Origin: an uncultured Octadecabacter sp.
Lineage (GTDB): Bacteria; Pseudomonadota; Alphaproteobacteria; Rhodobacterales; Rhodobacteraceae
Direction: 5' to 3'
DNA: 64,000 nt
Assembly (NCBI GenBank): GCA_937891785.1
Contig: CALAGN010000038.1
Coordinates: 1 to 64,000 of the forward strand
Shown here: positions 52,243 to 60,831 of the stretch, piece after piece
Numbering within the stretch: position 1 is the stretch's first letter
Layout: each line of letters opens with the position of its first letter
Made by a program: the position numbers and the translations under genes
Notes under the pieces: generated by a model
Told to the model about the DNA's origin: nothing
What the model saw: only the letters and a program-made list of their open reading frames with translations
The model's database searches: none

Positions 52243-53769
52243 ATGAGTTATGCTGGATTGATTGAGGTGACGGGCCGCGTAAATGATTTCCTGAACGCAG
52301 GGTCTGTCTTGTCATGGGATGCGCGCACGATGATGCCAAAGGCAGGTGCCGGGAGCCGATCCAAACAGTTGGCAACCCTCGCGGTCGCCGCGCGCAACCT
52401 GCTTTGCTCTGACGAAATGAAGCGGGAGCTGGACGGCGCCGAGGCCGAAGTTTCCGGCACGGCAAGCGACAGCCCCGAAGCGCGCATTGTTGCGCAGGTT
52501 CGCGAAGCCATTGACTATCATGAACGTATCCCGACCGAGCTCTTGCGGCGCAAAACGGAACTAGGTGCAGCGGCACACGAGGTCTGGGCCGAAGCGCGTG
52601 AAAAGGCGGATTTTTCACTGTTTGCGCCAGCGCTGACCACGATGGTCGATATCAACCGTGAAATGGCGCAGGCAATCGGGTTTGAAGAACACCCCTATGA
52701 CGCACTGATGTATCGGTTCGAGCCGGGCACGACGACAGCGGGGCTAAAGACCCTGTTTGCCCGCCTTCGCGAGGGGATGATCCCGCTGGTGCGTGCAATT
52801 GCCGACGCTGAAAAACCGCACTCGGATTTCCTGTTTCGCGACTATCCCGTCGATGCCCAGATGCAATTTGCACTGAAGATGGCAAAGCGGATTGGCTATG
52901 ACACCGACCGCGGTCGGCTTGATACCACCGTGCATCCCTTCGAGGTGTCGTTCACCCGAAATGACGTGCGGATCACCACGCGGGTTGCCACGGACTATAT
53001 GCCAATGTCGCTGTTTGGCGCCCTGCACGAAGCGGGCCATGCGATGTATGAGCAAGGCGTTGACCCGGCCTATACGCGCACGCCGCTGGCGACGGATCTG
53101 ATCAGTCTTTATGCCGTTGGGGGCGTTAGTTTTGGCGCGCACGAAAGCCAGTCGCGCCTGTGGGAAAACCATGTTGGCCGCAGCCGCGCATTCTGGGCCA
53201 ATCACATGGGCGATATCAAGGCGGCCTATCCCGGCATCCTAGACGATGTGACGGACGAGGAGTTTTACCGCGCCGTAAACCGGTCCGAGCCGAGCTTTAT
53301 TCGGGTCGAGGCCGACGAGCTGACCTATGATTTCCACATCATGCTGCGCGCCGAGCTTGAGGCCAAGATGGTCGACGGTTCGCTTGAAGTGGCGGACCTG
53401 CCCGAAGCATGGAATGCCGCGATGAAGGAATATTTGGGCGTTGATGTTCCCGATGATGCGCAGGGCGTTCTGCAGGACGTGCATTGGTCGTCGGGCCAGA
53501 TCGGGACGTTCTGCAACTACACAATTGGCAATATCATGGCGGCGCAACTGTTCGACACCGCCACCAGCGAAAACCCCGGCATCCAGACAGCGCTTGATGG
53601 CGCGGACTATGCGCCGCTGCGCAATTGGCTGACCGACAAAGTTGCCCAACATGGCCGCCGTTATACCCGCGACGAATTGCTGGAAAATGCGACTGGTCGC
53701 GCGCTTGATCCCGAACCCTACATCGCCCACCTGACTCGCAAATTCACCGACATTTACGCACTGTCATGA
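52243..53769 (+). CDS. M32 metallocarboxypeptidase (carboxypeptidase Taq type)
   Basis: This 508-residue cytoplasmic protease removes C-terminal residues from peptides. It has the zinc motif HEAGH (His262, Glu263, His266) and the M32-specific HESQSR motif (His300-Glu301), with the normal family length and helical composition. First gene of the rightward block 2 operon, with GAGGAG about 12 bases before the ATG. Together with the peptide importer it argues for imported peptides or peptide-like compounds. Confidence 0.93.
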   Translation: MSYAGLIEVTGRVNDFLNAGSVLSWDARTMMPKAGAGSRSKQLATLAVAARNLLCSDEMKRELDGAEAEVSGTASDSPEARIVAQVREAIDYHERIPTELLRRKTELGAAAHEVWAEAREKADFSLFAPALTTMVDINREMAQAIGFEEHPYDALMYRFEPGTTTAGLKTLFARLREGMIPLVRAIADAEKPHSDFLFRDYPVDAQMQFALKMAKRIGYDTDRGRLDTTVHPFEVSFTRNDVRITTRVATDYMPMSLFGALHEAGHAMYEQGVDPAYTRTPLATDLISLYAVGGVSFGAHESQSRLWENHVGRSRAFWANHMGDIKAAYPGILDDVTDEEFYRAVNRSEPSFIRVEADELTYDFHIMLRAELEAKMVDGSLEVADLPEAWNAAMKEYLGVDVPDDAQGVLQDVHWSSGQIGTFCNYTIGNIMAAQLFDTATSENPGIQTALDGADYAPLRNWLTDKVAQHGRRYTRDELLENATGRALDPEPYIAHLTRKFTDIYALS

Positions 53770-53799
53770 TCGCATGACCACGCGAAGGAAGGACCAAAA

Positions 53800-54999
53800 A
53801 TGACTGCACTCGACCCACGGCTCGCCAAACGCGTGAAGCTTTCCGACGGGGGACTGATCACCAAAATGCTCGACATCGCCGATGGCCTTGAAGACGTGAT
53901 CAAGCTTGGCCGTGGCGACCCTGATCTGGATACGCCCGCGCACATCATCAAAGCGGGGCAAGAGGCGCTGGCCAATGGCGCGACCCATTATACGCACCCG
54001 CTGGGGATCGAGCCCCTGCGCGCTGCCATTGCCGATAATATCCGCCACTATGGCGGCGCTGATTATGCAAATGACGAAATTATGATCACGCCCGGCGGGC
54101 AACAGGGCATGTTCATCATCGCCCTGTCGCTGCTGAACCCTGGTGATGAAATCATCGTGCCGTGCCCGGGCTATAACCCTTACCAGCAGGCGGCAGAAAT
54201 GTCCGACGCCGTGGTGCGCAAGGTTCCGATGACGATGGAGACCAATTTCACCCTGACCGTGGATATGGTCGAGGCGCATATCACGCCGAAATCCAAAATC
54301 CTTGTGCTGATCAACCCCAACAATCCGACAGGCACCGTCACGCCACCTGACGAAGTGCGCAAGATTGCCGAACTGGCCAAAAAACACGATCTGATCATGA
54401 TCTCGGACGAGATTTATGCCCGCCTGACCTTTGGCAACAACACGGTTGTGCCGGTCGCTTCCTTACCGGGGATGAAAGAACGCACAATCACGCTCAGTGG
54501 CTTTTCAAAGGCCTATGCGATGACTGGCTGGCGTATCGGTTATCTGGCTGGTCCGCGCGCGCTGATCGCGCCGATGTCCGAGGTGAACCACGCCTTTGCT
54601 ATTTCTACCGCCGCCGTCAGCCAACATGCCGCCCTTGCCGCCATGACAGGATCACAGGACTGCGTGGAAGAAATGCGCCAGACCTATGACGGGCGCCGCA
54701 AAGCGATTTGCGAAGGATTGGACGCGATCGGTATGAGCTACGCCGAACCGCAGGGCGCTTTCTATGTCTATGCCAACGTGGCCAGCCTTGGCCTTGGGAT
54801 CACCGCCGGTGCCTTTTGCGAACGGCTTTTGGCGGACGGGCATGTGATGATGTATCCCGGCACGATTTATGGCGATCACACCGACGATTTTGTGCGCATG
54901 TCGATGACCCAGCCGGTAGACCGGATCAAGATCGCGATGAAGCGCATGGCCGACGTCGTCGAGAGTTTTCACGCTGACCACAGCCAACCCGCAGAATAA
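53800..54999 (+). CDS. Class I PLP aminotransferase (aspartate aminotransferase-like), copy 2
   Basis: This 399-residue fold-type I enzyme has YTHPLGIEPLR, PNNPTGTV, Asp203 in ISDEIYARL and the PLP Lys237 in SGFSKAYAMTGWR. It is a paralogue of the aminotransferase at 45611-46798 on the other arm. AAGGAAGGA lies seven bases before the ATG. Alpha-amino acid transamination is expected; amino donor and acceptor unknown. Confidence 0.92.
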   Translation: MTALDPRLAKRVKLSDGGLITKMLDIADGLEDVIKLGRGDPDLDTPAHIIKAGQEALANGATHYTHPLGIEPLRAAIADNIRHYGGADYANDEIMITPGGQQGMFIIALSLLNPGDEIIVPCPGYNPYQQAAEMSDAVVRKVPMTMETNFTLTVDMVEAHITPKSKILVLINPNNPTGTVTPPDEVRKIAELAKKHDLIMISDEIYARLTFGNNTVVPVASLPGMKERTITLSGFSKAYAMTGWRIGYLAGPRALIAPMSEVNHAFAISTAAVSQHAALAAMTGSQDCVEEMRQTYDGRRKAICEGLDAIGMSYAEPQGAFYVYANVASLGLGITAGAFCERLLADGHVMMYPGTIYGDHTDDFVRMSMTQPVDRIKIAMKRMADVVESFHADHSQPAE

Positions 55000-55013
55000 A
55001 CGAGGACCGCAAA

Positions 55014-55505
55014 ATGACCGTAAAATCAGATAACCCCAACGTCAAAAGCATCAAGCACATGGCCTTTGCCGTGAAAGATGCCACCGCCGCGCTCGAGGCC
55101 TATGCCAAGTTCCTGCATGTGCCTGCCGACACCGAAGTCATCCATTTCCCGAAATCCGGCAACAAGGTGGCGCTCTTTTATCTAGGCGGCATCGAATACC
55201 AGCTGTGCCAATCGACGGAAGTTGGCGGGCGTTTTGATGCGTGGATCAAAGAACGCGGGGCCGAAGGGCTGCATCACATTTGTTACGAGGTCGATGATAT
55301 CGACGTGGCACTGGCCCATGCGCAGGCGCAGGGCGCGGACCTTCGCGAATGCAAGGCCTGCAAAAAGACCGGTAGCCACGCCCACCCAGAAGGTTGGGTC
55401 GCGTTCCTAGATAACGATGCGGGGGGCATCGAGATTGAATTTATGCAGGTCTATACGCCCGCACAGCTTGCGGCCTATGAAAAGTCGGGGGCACAAGCAG
55501 TATGA
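55014..55505 (+). CDS. VOC-family protein (methylmalonyl-CoA epimerase/glyoxalase-like)
   Basis: This 163-residue protein has the paired beta-alpha-beta-beta-beta fold of the vicinal oxygen chelate superfamily: MAFAVKDATAALEAYAKFL at the N-terminus, EGLHHICYEVDDIDVALAHAQAQG with a His ligand in the middle, and GIEIEFMQVYT with a Glu ligand near the end. The layout matches methylmalonyl-CoA epimerase. An isomerase or ring-cleavage role is possible. Fourteen bases after the aminotransferase and overlapping the next gene by four. Confidence 0.85.
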   Translation: MTVKSDNPNVKSIKHMAFAVKDATAALEAYAKFLHVPADTEVIHFPKSGNKVALFYLGGIEYQLCQSTEVGGRFDAWIKERGAEGLHHICYEVDDIDVALAHAQAQGADLRECKACKKTGSHAHPEGWVAFLDNDAGGIEIEFMQVYTPAQLAAYEKSGAQAV

Positions 55506-56500
55506 GCACGGATGCAAAACAAACCCTGACAGTCGGCACGGCCACGGCCAAACCGGGCGAAATGCAACGCGGGGCGATCCCTGCCGGTGATCTGGCTGGC
55601 GGCATCAAGGTCGAAATTCCCGTCGTTGTGATCAACGGTGCGGGGGCCGGCCCAACCTTCTGGGTCAACGCCGCGATCCACGGTGACGAGCCCGAGGGCC
55701 CTCTGGCCTGCGCAATTGCGGCTAAACAGATCGACCCGACCAAGCTGCGCGGTGCGGTCGTGTTGGTGCCCTGCGTCAACCCGCTGGCATTTTCCGCCGC
55801 CGAGCGCGGCAATCCGCTTGATACCTTCGCCTATGATATGAATCGCATCTATCCCGGCAGGCCCGACGGCTATTTCAGCGACCGTGTTGCCGACTCCCAT
55901 TGGCAAGCGATGCAGGACGTGGCCGACTTGGAAATTTCGATCCATTCCGGCGGTGCGCATTCGTTCCTTGATAAGGCGATCTTTGTCGACGAACGCCCTG
56001 AAAGTGTCGAACTGGCCAAAGCGATGGGGACCGGTTGGGGCTGCATCATGTCCAACTTTACCAAGGCGGGCAGCCCGATGGCGGCGATGAACAATGCGGG
56101 CAAGGTCGGCATTACCGTCGAGCTTGGCGGGCGCTCTTATACCTCGCCCGAGCGGTTCCGCTATGTGGGTGACGAGTTGGCCAAGTCGATCCTGAACATC
56201 TGCTACCACTACGATATGCTGGACGGCACCGCGACCTATCCAGACGATGCAACCAAAGGCCAGCAAGAGGCGTTGCTGGCCCCCGCATCCGGCATCTTCC
56301 TGCCCGACGAAGGGGTCGATTTTCTGACGATGATGAAGAAGGGCACCAAGATCGCCCGCATTATCAATATTTTCGGTGACGAAGTCGGGGAACTTCACGC
56401 GCCGGCAGACGGTATGTTCTTTGGCCTGCGTGCCTTGCCGAACGTCAATCAAGGCGATTGGTGCTGCTTCTTCAACAAGGTGGAGGGTCCCCGTGATTGA
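55502..56500 (+). CDS. Aspartoacylase/succinylglutamate desuccinylase family deacylase
   Basis: This 332-residue zinc enzyme of the M14-like N-acyl amino acid deacylase family has HGDEPEG with His60 and Glu63, MNRIYPGR and ISIHSGG with His148, completing the Zn site, and a likely catalytic Glu in VELGG. It should remove an acyl group from an amino acid or amine, as DoeB does in ectoine catabolism. It overlaps the VOC gene start by four bases. The C-terminal region (ASGIFLPDEGVDF...KIARIINIFGDEVG) is the family's usual beta-barrel. Confidence 0.9.
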   Translation: MSTDAKQTLTVGTATAKPGEMQRGAIPAGDLAGGIKVEIPVVVINGAGAGPTFWVNAAIHGDEPEGPLACAIAAKQIDPTKLRGAVVLVPCVNPLAFSAAERGNPLDTFAYDMNRIYPGRPDGYFSDRVADSHWQAMQDVADLEISIHSGGAHSFLDKAIFVDERPESVELAKAMGTGWGCIMSNFTKAGSPMAAMNNAGKVGITVELGGRSYTSPERFRYVGDELAKSILNICYHYDMLDGTATYPDDATKGQQEALLAPASGIFLPDEGVDFLTMMKKGTKIARIINIFGDEVGELHAPADGMFFGLRALPNVNQGDWCCFFNKVEGPRD

Positions 56501-56527
56501 TGTGAGGTATCTTTCGGGGGCGGGCAA

Positions 56528-57439
56528 ATGAACCGGTCCCGCGACCTCGCAGGCTATGGCGCAAACCCGCCTGATATCCGCTGGCCAAACGGCGCGGGAC
56601 TGGCGGTGAATTTCGTGCTGAACGTCGAAGAAGGCTCGGAGTATTCGGTCGGCGATGGCGACGGTCGCTCGGAAAGCGCGCTCAGCGAAGTGCGTGCCTC
56701 CCGTGTGCCGCAGGGCGACCGCGATCTGGCGGCAGAATCGATGTATGAATACGGCAGCCGCGTGGGGTTCTGGCGGCTTTATAACCTGTTTCGAAAACGC
56801 GAGTTGCCGCTCACGATTTTCGCAAGCGCCGTGGCACTGGAGCGCACGCCTGATATCGCCGCTGCCATTGCCGCGACCGACTGGGACGTTTGTGCGCACG
56901 GGCACCGCTGGATTGAACACTACCATTTGAACCCGGAAGCCGAAGCCGAACAGATCGCGCTGGCCTTTGACAGCCTGACAAAGTCGGTAGGCCGTGCGCC
57001 GCGTGGTTGGTACTGCCGCTATTCGGCGTCGACCGCGACGCGGGGTTTGGTGGTGGCGCATGGTGGCTATGATTACGACAGTGACGCCTATAATGACGAC
57101 TTGCCCTACTGGACGCAGGTAGATGGCAACCCGCATCTGGTTGTGCCCTATTCGATGGTAACGAACGATGCCAAGTTCCTGTCGGGCGATGTCTTTTCAG
57201 CCCGCGATTACGCCGATTTTTTGATCGACACTTTCGACGTTCTGCTGGCTGAATCCAAAGACATGCCCCGCATGATGTCGATCGGCCTGCATTCCCGCAT
57301 TATCGGTCATCCGGGCCGTATGGCCGGATTGATCCGCTTCATGGATCATATCGCGGACAGGGCTGATATCTGGGTTTGTGGCCGTGACCAGATTGCAGAC
57401 TTCTGGCGCGAGAACGTGCCGCCGGAACAGCGCGGATGA
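56528..57439 (+). CDS. puuE: PuuE-type allantoinase/NodB-fold cyclic amide hydrolase
   Basis: This 303-residue NodB-fold protein matches the metal-independent allantoinase PuuE: FVLNVEEGSE where classical deacetylases have Asp-Asp, then HGHRWIEH (His126, His131), YGSRVGFWRL and a C-terminal GLHSRIIGHPGRMAGL. PuuE opens the hydantoin ring of allantoin to allantoate. There is no uricase or transthyretin-like gene nearby, so the physiological substrate may be a substituted hydantoin rather than allantoin. It overlaps the AllA-like gene by four bases. Confidence 0.85.
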   Translation: MNRSRDLAGYGANPPDIRWPNGAGLAVNFVLNVEEGSEYSVGDGDGRSESALSEVRASRVPQGDRDLAAESMYEYGSRVGFWRLYNLFRKRELPLTIFASAVALERTPDIAAAIAATDWDVCAHGHRWIEHYHLNPEAEAEQIALAFDSLTKSVGRAPRGWYCRYSASTATRGLVVAHGGYDYDSDAYNDDLPYWTQVDGNPHLVVPYSMVTNDAKFLSGDVFSARDYADFLIDTFDVLLAESKDMPRMMSIGLHSRIIGHPGRMAGLIRFMDHIADRADIWVCGRDQIADFWRENVPPEQRG

Positions 57440-57921
57440 CCGGCAAATCCCTCAAGCTGTGCGCACCAGATCCGGTCGCCTTTGCGCCATACGGCGCGTT
57501 TGTGATCCCCCCGGATCAGCCGGGCGAGAGGCGGTTTTTCAGCGATGCCCTGATCGAACGGCCCGTAGCAAGCGCCCCTGTCTTGCACGTCAACTTTGTG
57601 CAGCCGCTTACCCTGCCAATGTCTGTCGCGCGAATTGAACGCCATCCACATGCCGCACAGTGTTTCTTCCCGCTTGATGTGTCCCGCTATGTCGTGGTGG
57701 TGATGCCATCTGACGCTGACGGGCGCCCTTGCCGCGATCAGGCGCTAAGCTTTCTGGTGCCCGGAACGATGGGCGTGATCTATCACACCGGCGTCTGGCA
57801 TTTGGGCGCGACGGTTCTGGACCGGCCCGGCCATTTTACCGTTCTGATGTGGCGCGGGGATGCGCCGCAAGACGATGTATTCCTCGATATTGAGCCCTTG
57901 ACCCTGATCGACGCTGATTAA
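57436..57921 (+). CDS. allA: Ureidoglycolate lyase-like protein (AllA family)
   Basis: This 161-residue cupin-like protein has the AllA landmarks ARIERHPHAAQCFFPL (Glu68, His70) and GTMGVIYHTGVWHLGATVL (Trp121, His122). AllA cleaves ureidoglycolate to glyoxylate and urea. Paired by overlap with the PuuE-like gene, it completes a ring-opening then C-N lyase order, but no allantoate amidohydrolase of the usual type is present unless the M20 enzyme at 62614 serves. Confidence 0.85.
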   Translation: MTGKSLKLCAPDPVAFAPYGAFVIPPDQPGERRFFSDALIERPVASAPVLHVNFVQPLTLPMSVARIERHPHAAQCFFPLDVSRYVVVVMPSDADGRPCRDQALSFLVPGTMGVIYHTGVWHLGATVLDRPGHFTVLMWRGDAPQDDVFLDIEPLTLIDAD

Positions 57922-57962
57922 CCACCGCAGGTCCGAAAGGCCCGCCAAGAAAGAAGAAACCA

Positions 57963-58865
57963 ATGACCGCACGCAAAATTGAATTGTTCGTTCCCGTCAT
58001 CACGCCCTTCGCGTCCGACCTGTCCTTGGATACGGACCGCTTTGTGACCAACGCCAAGGCTTTGCTCGCGGCAGGCGCGCATGGCTTGGCCCCGTTTGGC
58101 ACCACAAGCGAGGCCAACTCGGTTTCGGTCGCCGAACGTATGGCAGCACTCGAGGCGCTGATCGGCGCTGGCATTTCGCCATCGCAACTGATCCCCGGCA
58201 CTGGATGTTGCGCTGCGGCGGACACCATCACCCTGTCGGCACATGCGACCAAGCTGGGCTGTCGCGGTGTCTTGATGCTGCCGCCGTTCTTTTACAAAGG
58301 CGTGAGCGATGAGGGCGTTTTCAACGCCTACGCCCAAGTCATTGACGCAGTCGGACCGGACCTGCGCGTTTATCTTTATCACATTCCGCAAATGTCCGGT
58401 GTGCCGATCACGCTTAACCTGATCGAACGGCTGCTTGCCGCTTATCCAAATGCCATCGTCGGCCTGAAAGACAGTTCCGGAAACTGGGAAAACACTGCGT
58501 CCGTCATCGCGGCCTTTCCGCAGATTGATACCTATTCTGCGTCTGAATCGCTGATCCCTGAAAACGTCGCCGCCGGTGGGGCTGGATGTATTAGTGCCAG
58601 TCTCAATGTGAATCCTAAGGGGATACGGGCGTTGCTTGACGGATTAAGCGGGCCTGACCACAAGGCACTGCACGATCAGGTCAGCGCGGTGCGCAAGATA
58701 TTCGAAAGCCTGCCCCTGATCCCTGCGATCAAGGCTGCGGTTGCCCAGCAATGGGCGGATCCCGAGTTTGCCCGCGTCCGCCCGCCATTCGTTGATTTGG
58801 GGCCCGAGCATGCAGACGCCATTTCCGAGGCCGTGCGTCTGGCTGGCCCGCAGACGCCGCGATGA
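57963..58865 (+). CDS. Dihydrodipicolinate synthase family aldolase (copy 3)
   Basis: This 300-residue DHDPS-family enzyme has FGTTSEANSVSVAERM (45-60), catalytic Tyr139 in YLYHIP and Schiff-base Lys169 in GLKDSSGN. The third DapA homologue in the window, differing from the other two in the Tyr motif (YHIP against YNIP and YNNP). It probably cleaves or dehydrates a 2-oxo acid formed downstream of the aminotransferases. Overlaps the epimerase gene by four bases. Confidence 0.87.
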   Translation: MTARKIELFVPVITPFASDLSLDTDRFVTNAKALLAAGAHGLAPFGTTSEANSVSVAERMAALEALIGAGISPSQLIPGTGCCAAADTITLSAHATKLGCRGVLMLPPFFYKGVSDEGVFNAYAQVIDAVGPDLRVYLYHIPQMSGVPITLNLIERLLAAYPNAIVGLKDSSGNWENTASVIAAFPQIDTYSASESLIPENVAAGGAGCISASLNVNPKGIRALLDGLSGPDHKALHDQVSAVRKIFESLPLIPAIKAAVAQQWADPEFARVRPPFVDLGPEHADAISEAVRLAGPQTPR

Positions 58866-59794
58866 CGGGCGCACCGATCCTTGTCACGGGCGCGGGCGGT
58901 TTTGTCTGCTCTGAAATCGCCCTTGCCCTGTCCCGCGCAGGGCATGACGTCGTGGCTGTGGATCAACACTTTGATGCGGCAACCGTCGCCCGCCTGAAAA
59001 CTGTCCGCCGGATCGAAGGCAACCTGCCGGACGTTTTCACACGCGGCGATCTGGGCGGGGTTTCGGCCGTTATCCACGGCGCTGCGATCACTGCATCACC
59101 TGAACGTCTTGGCATCAGCAATGCCGCCCATATCCGGCGCAATATGGAGATGCTGACGTCGGCGCTTGATTTCGCCCGCAGCGCAGGGGCCAACCGGTTC
59201 CTGTTTCTTAGTTCGATGGGCGTGTTCGAGCCGCATGACCTTCCCGCGCCTGGCGGGTTTTTCACCGAAGCGACGCGCCCCACTGCAACCTGCACCTATT
59301 GCGCCGCCAAACAGGCTGGCGAACTGCTGACCACAGCCGCCGCAGATGACAATTTCACCACATTCAGCCTGCGCCTTGGCAATATCTTTGGCCCGAACGA
59401 GGCCCTGCGCGAAACCCGCCAGCATCTTTGTCTTGTCATGCGCATGATCGCCGAGGCCCAAAGCAGCGGTATCATCACCGTCCAATCGCCCGAGGCGCGG
59501 CGTGAATGGTCTTGGCTGCCTGATCTGGCTGATACAATTGTGCGGCTCGTCCAGGATTTACCTGTGGCCGGACCGCGGGTTCTCCATGCAGGAAGGCCAC
59601 CTGTTGTCGCCGACCTCACGCTGGCGCGTGCGATTGCCGGACGGCTGAGTGGCACAACAATCCGCCTCGCGTCACCGCCCGACGCCATTCGCCCGCCGAT
59701 GGCTAGCGGCGCGCCAAGCGTCTTTGACACGACACAATGGACACCAATCGAAACCGCACTTGACGCATTGATCCCGTTGCAGGTGGCGTCATGA
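58862..59794 (+). CDS. NAD(P)-dependent epimerase/dehydratase (extended SDR)
   Basis: This 310-residue extended SDR has TGAGGFVCS at the nucleotide site, an acidic residue after the second strand (VDQH), catalytic Ser in LSSMG and Tyr-x3-Lys in YCAAKQAGE, with RLGNIFGP after it. It resembles nucleotide-sugar epimerases and their small-molecule relatives (such as uronate dehydrogenases). Overlaps neighbours by four bases on both sides, so translation is coupled. Substrate unknown. Confidence 0.85.
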   Translation: MTGAPILVTGAGGFVCSEIALALSRAGHDVVAVDQHFDAATVARLKTVRRIEGNLPDVFTRGDLGGVSAVIHGAAITASPERLGISNAAHIRRNMEMLTSALDFARSAGANRFLFLSSMGVFEPHDLPAPGGFFTEATRPTATCTYCAAKQAGELLTTAAADDNFTTFSLRLGNIFGPNEALRETRQHLCLVMRMIAEAQSSGIITVQSPEARREWSWLPDLADTIVRLVQDLPVAGPRVLHAGRPPVVADLTLARAIAGRLSGTTIRLASPPDAIRPPMASGAPSVFDTTQWTPIETALDALIPLQVAS

Positions 59795-60831
59795 CGCCAA
59801 TTCGCCTGATCATCATCGGACTTGGCGCGCGTGCCCGCACGTGGCTTCAGGTGGCGCAAGCCAACCCCGATATTGATATCGTCGCGCTTTGCGATCCCGA
59901 TCCTGCTGCCCGTGATCGTGCGGCGGAACAATTCCCCGACATCCCGATCGGCGCGGATATTACCGACGTGATCACCACTGATGCCGACGCGGTTCTGCTT
60001 TGCACACCACCGGGCGGGCGCGAAGGCCAGATTGCGGCGGCCTGCGCACAGGGGCTTGCCATTCTGGCCGAAAAGCCGCTGTCGGACGATGTGATCACCG
60101 CCGCCCGTTTTGTCGACATGGCCGAACAAGCGGGCGTTCATCTGATTGTCGGCCTTAATTTTCGCTACCTTGCGGTGACGCAGGAAATGCGGCGTCTGCT
60201 GACCAGCGGCGCTATCGGCAAGCCCGAGTTCGGCCGGTTTATCTATGAACGCTGGCGCGACGGCACACAGGACTGGCTGAACAAATACCCGCTGACGATG
60301 GATCACCCGATGTTGTGGGAACAGTCGATCCACCACTTCGATCTGATGCGCTATGTCTATGATGCCGAGCCTGCGCATATTCAGGCCCATACCTTTAACC
60401 CAAGCTGGACGATGTATGCGGGTGACACCAATGTGTCGGCCCTGATCGCGTTCGAAAACGGGATGAGCGTCAACTATCAGGGCACATGGCAATCGGGCCA
60501 CGAGCCGATGAATTTCAACTGGCGCACCGACGGCTCCGAAGGGATCGTCGTGCAGCGGGAAATGTTCGGCGATCTGGCATGGGCCAAACGGATGCAGACT
60601 GACCTGACGCCTGTTCCGCTGCCCGAACATACCCCGTGGATTACCGATGCGGTGGCCCTGCTTAAGTCGTTCGTCGCAACCTGCCGCGGTGCGGAACCGG
60701 AATGCACCGGACGCGACCACTTGCAGTCTTTATTTATGTTGCAGGCCTGCATCCTTGCCTCGGACCGTCGCGCGACAGTCGAAATCGAAGAAGTCCGCGC
60801 CCTCACATCACCAAAGGAGACACCATGTTAA
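59791..60831 (+). CDS. Gfo/Idh/MocA-family oxidoreductase, copy 1
   Basis: This 346-residue NAD(P)-dependent dehydrogenase has the N-terminal Rossmann motif GLGARARTWLQVAQA, ALCDPDPAARDRAAEQFPD and the diagnostic AEKPLSDD (EKP), then the C-terminal substrate domain with HHFDLMRYVY. It oxidises polyols, sugars, inositols or related compounds in known members. Its last seven bases overlap the next gene, a second member of the same family. Confidence 0.9.
   Translation: MTPIRLIIIGLGARARTWLQVAQANPDIDIVALCDPDPAARDRAAEQFPDIPIGADITDVITTDADAVLLCTPPGGREGQIAAACAQGLAILAEKPLSDDVITAARFVDMAEQAGVHLIVGLNFRYLAVTQEMRRLLTSGAIGKPEFGRFIYERWRDGTQDWLNKYPLTMDHPMLWEQSIHHFDLMRYVYDAEPAHIQAHTFNPSWTMYAGDTNVSALIAFENGMSVNYQGTWQSGHEPMNFNWRTDGSEGIVVQREMFGDLAWAKRMQTDLTPVPLPEHTPWITDAVALLKSFVATCRGAEPECTGRDHLQSLFMLQACILASDRRATVEIEEVRALTSPKETPC

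Noticed and set aside
55475-57136. Very long antisense frame (553 codons) opposite the deacylase and PuuE-like genes
   Set aside because: High third-position GC makes long antisense frames; the sense strand has clear catalytic motifs and overlapping operon structure. The same applies to 21604-22854, 59296-60720 and 62830-63762 on the minus strand.
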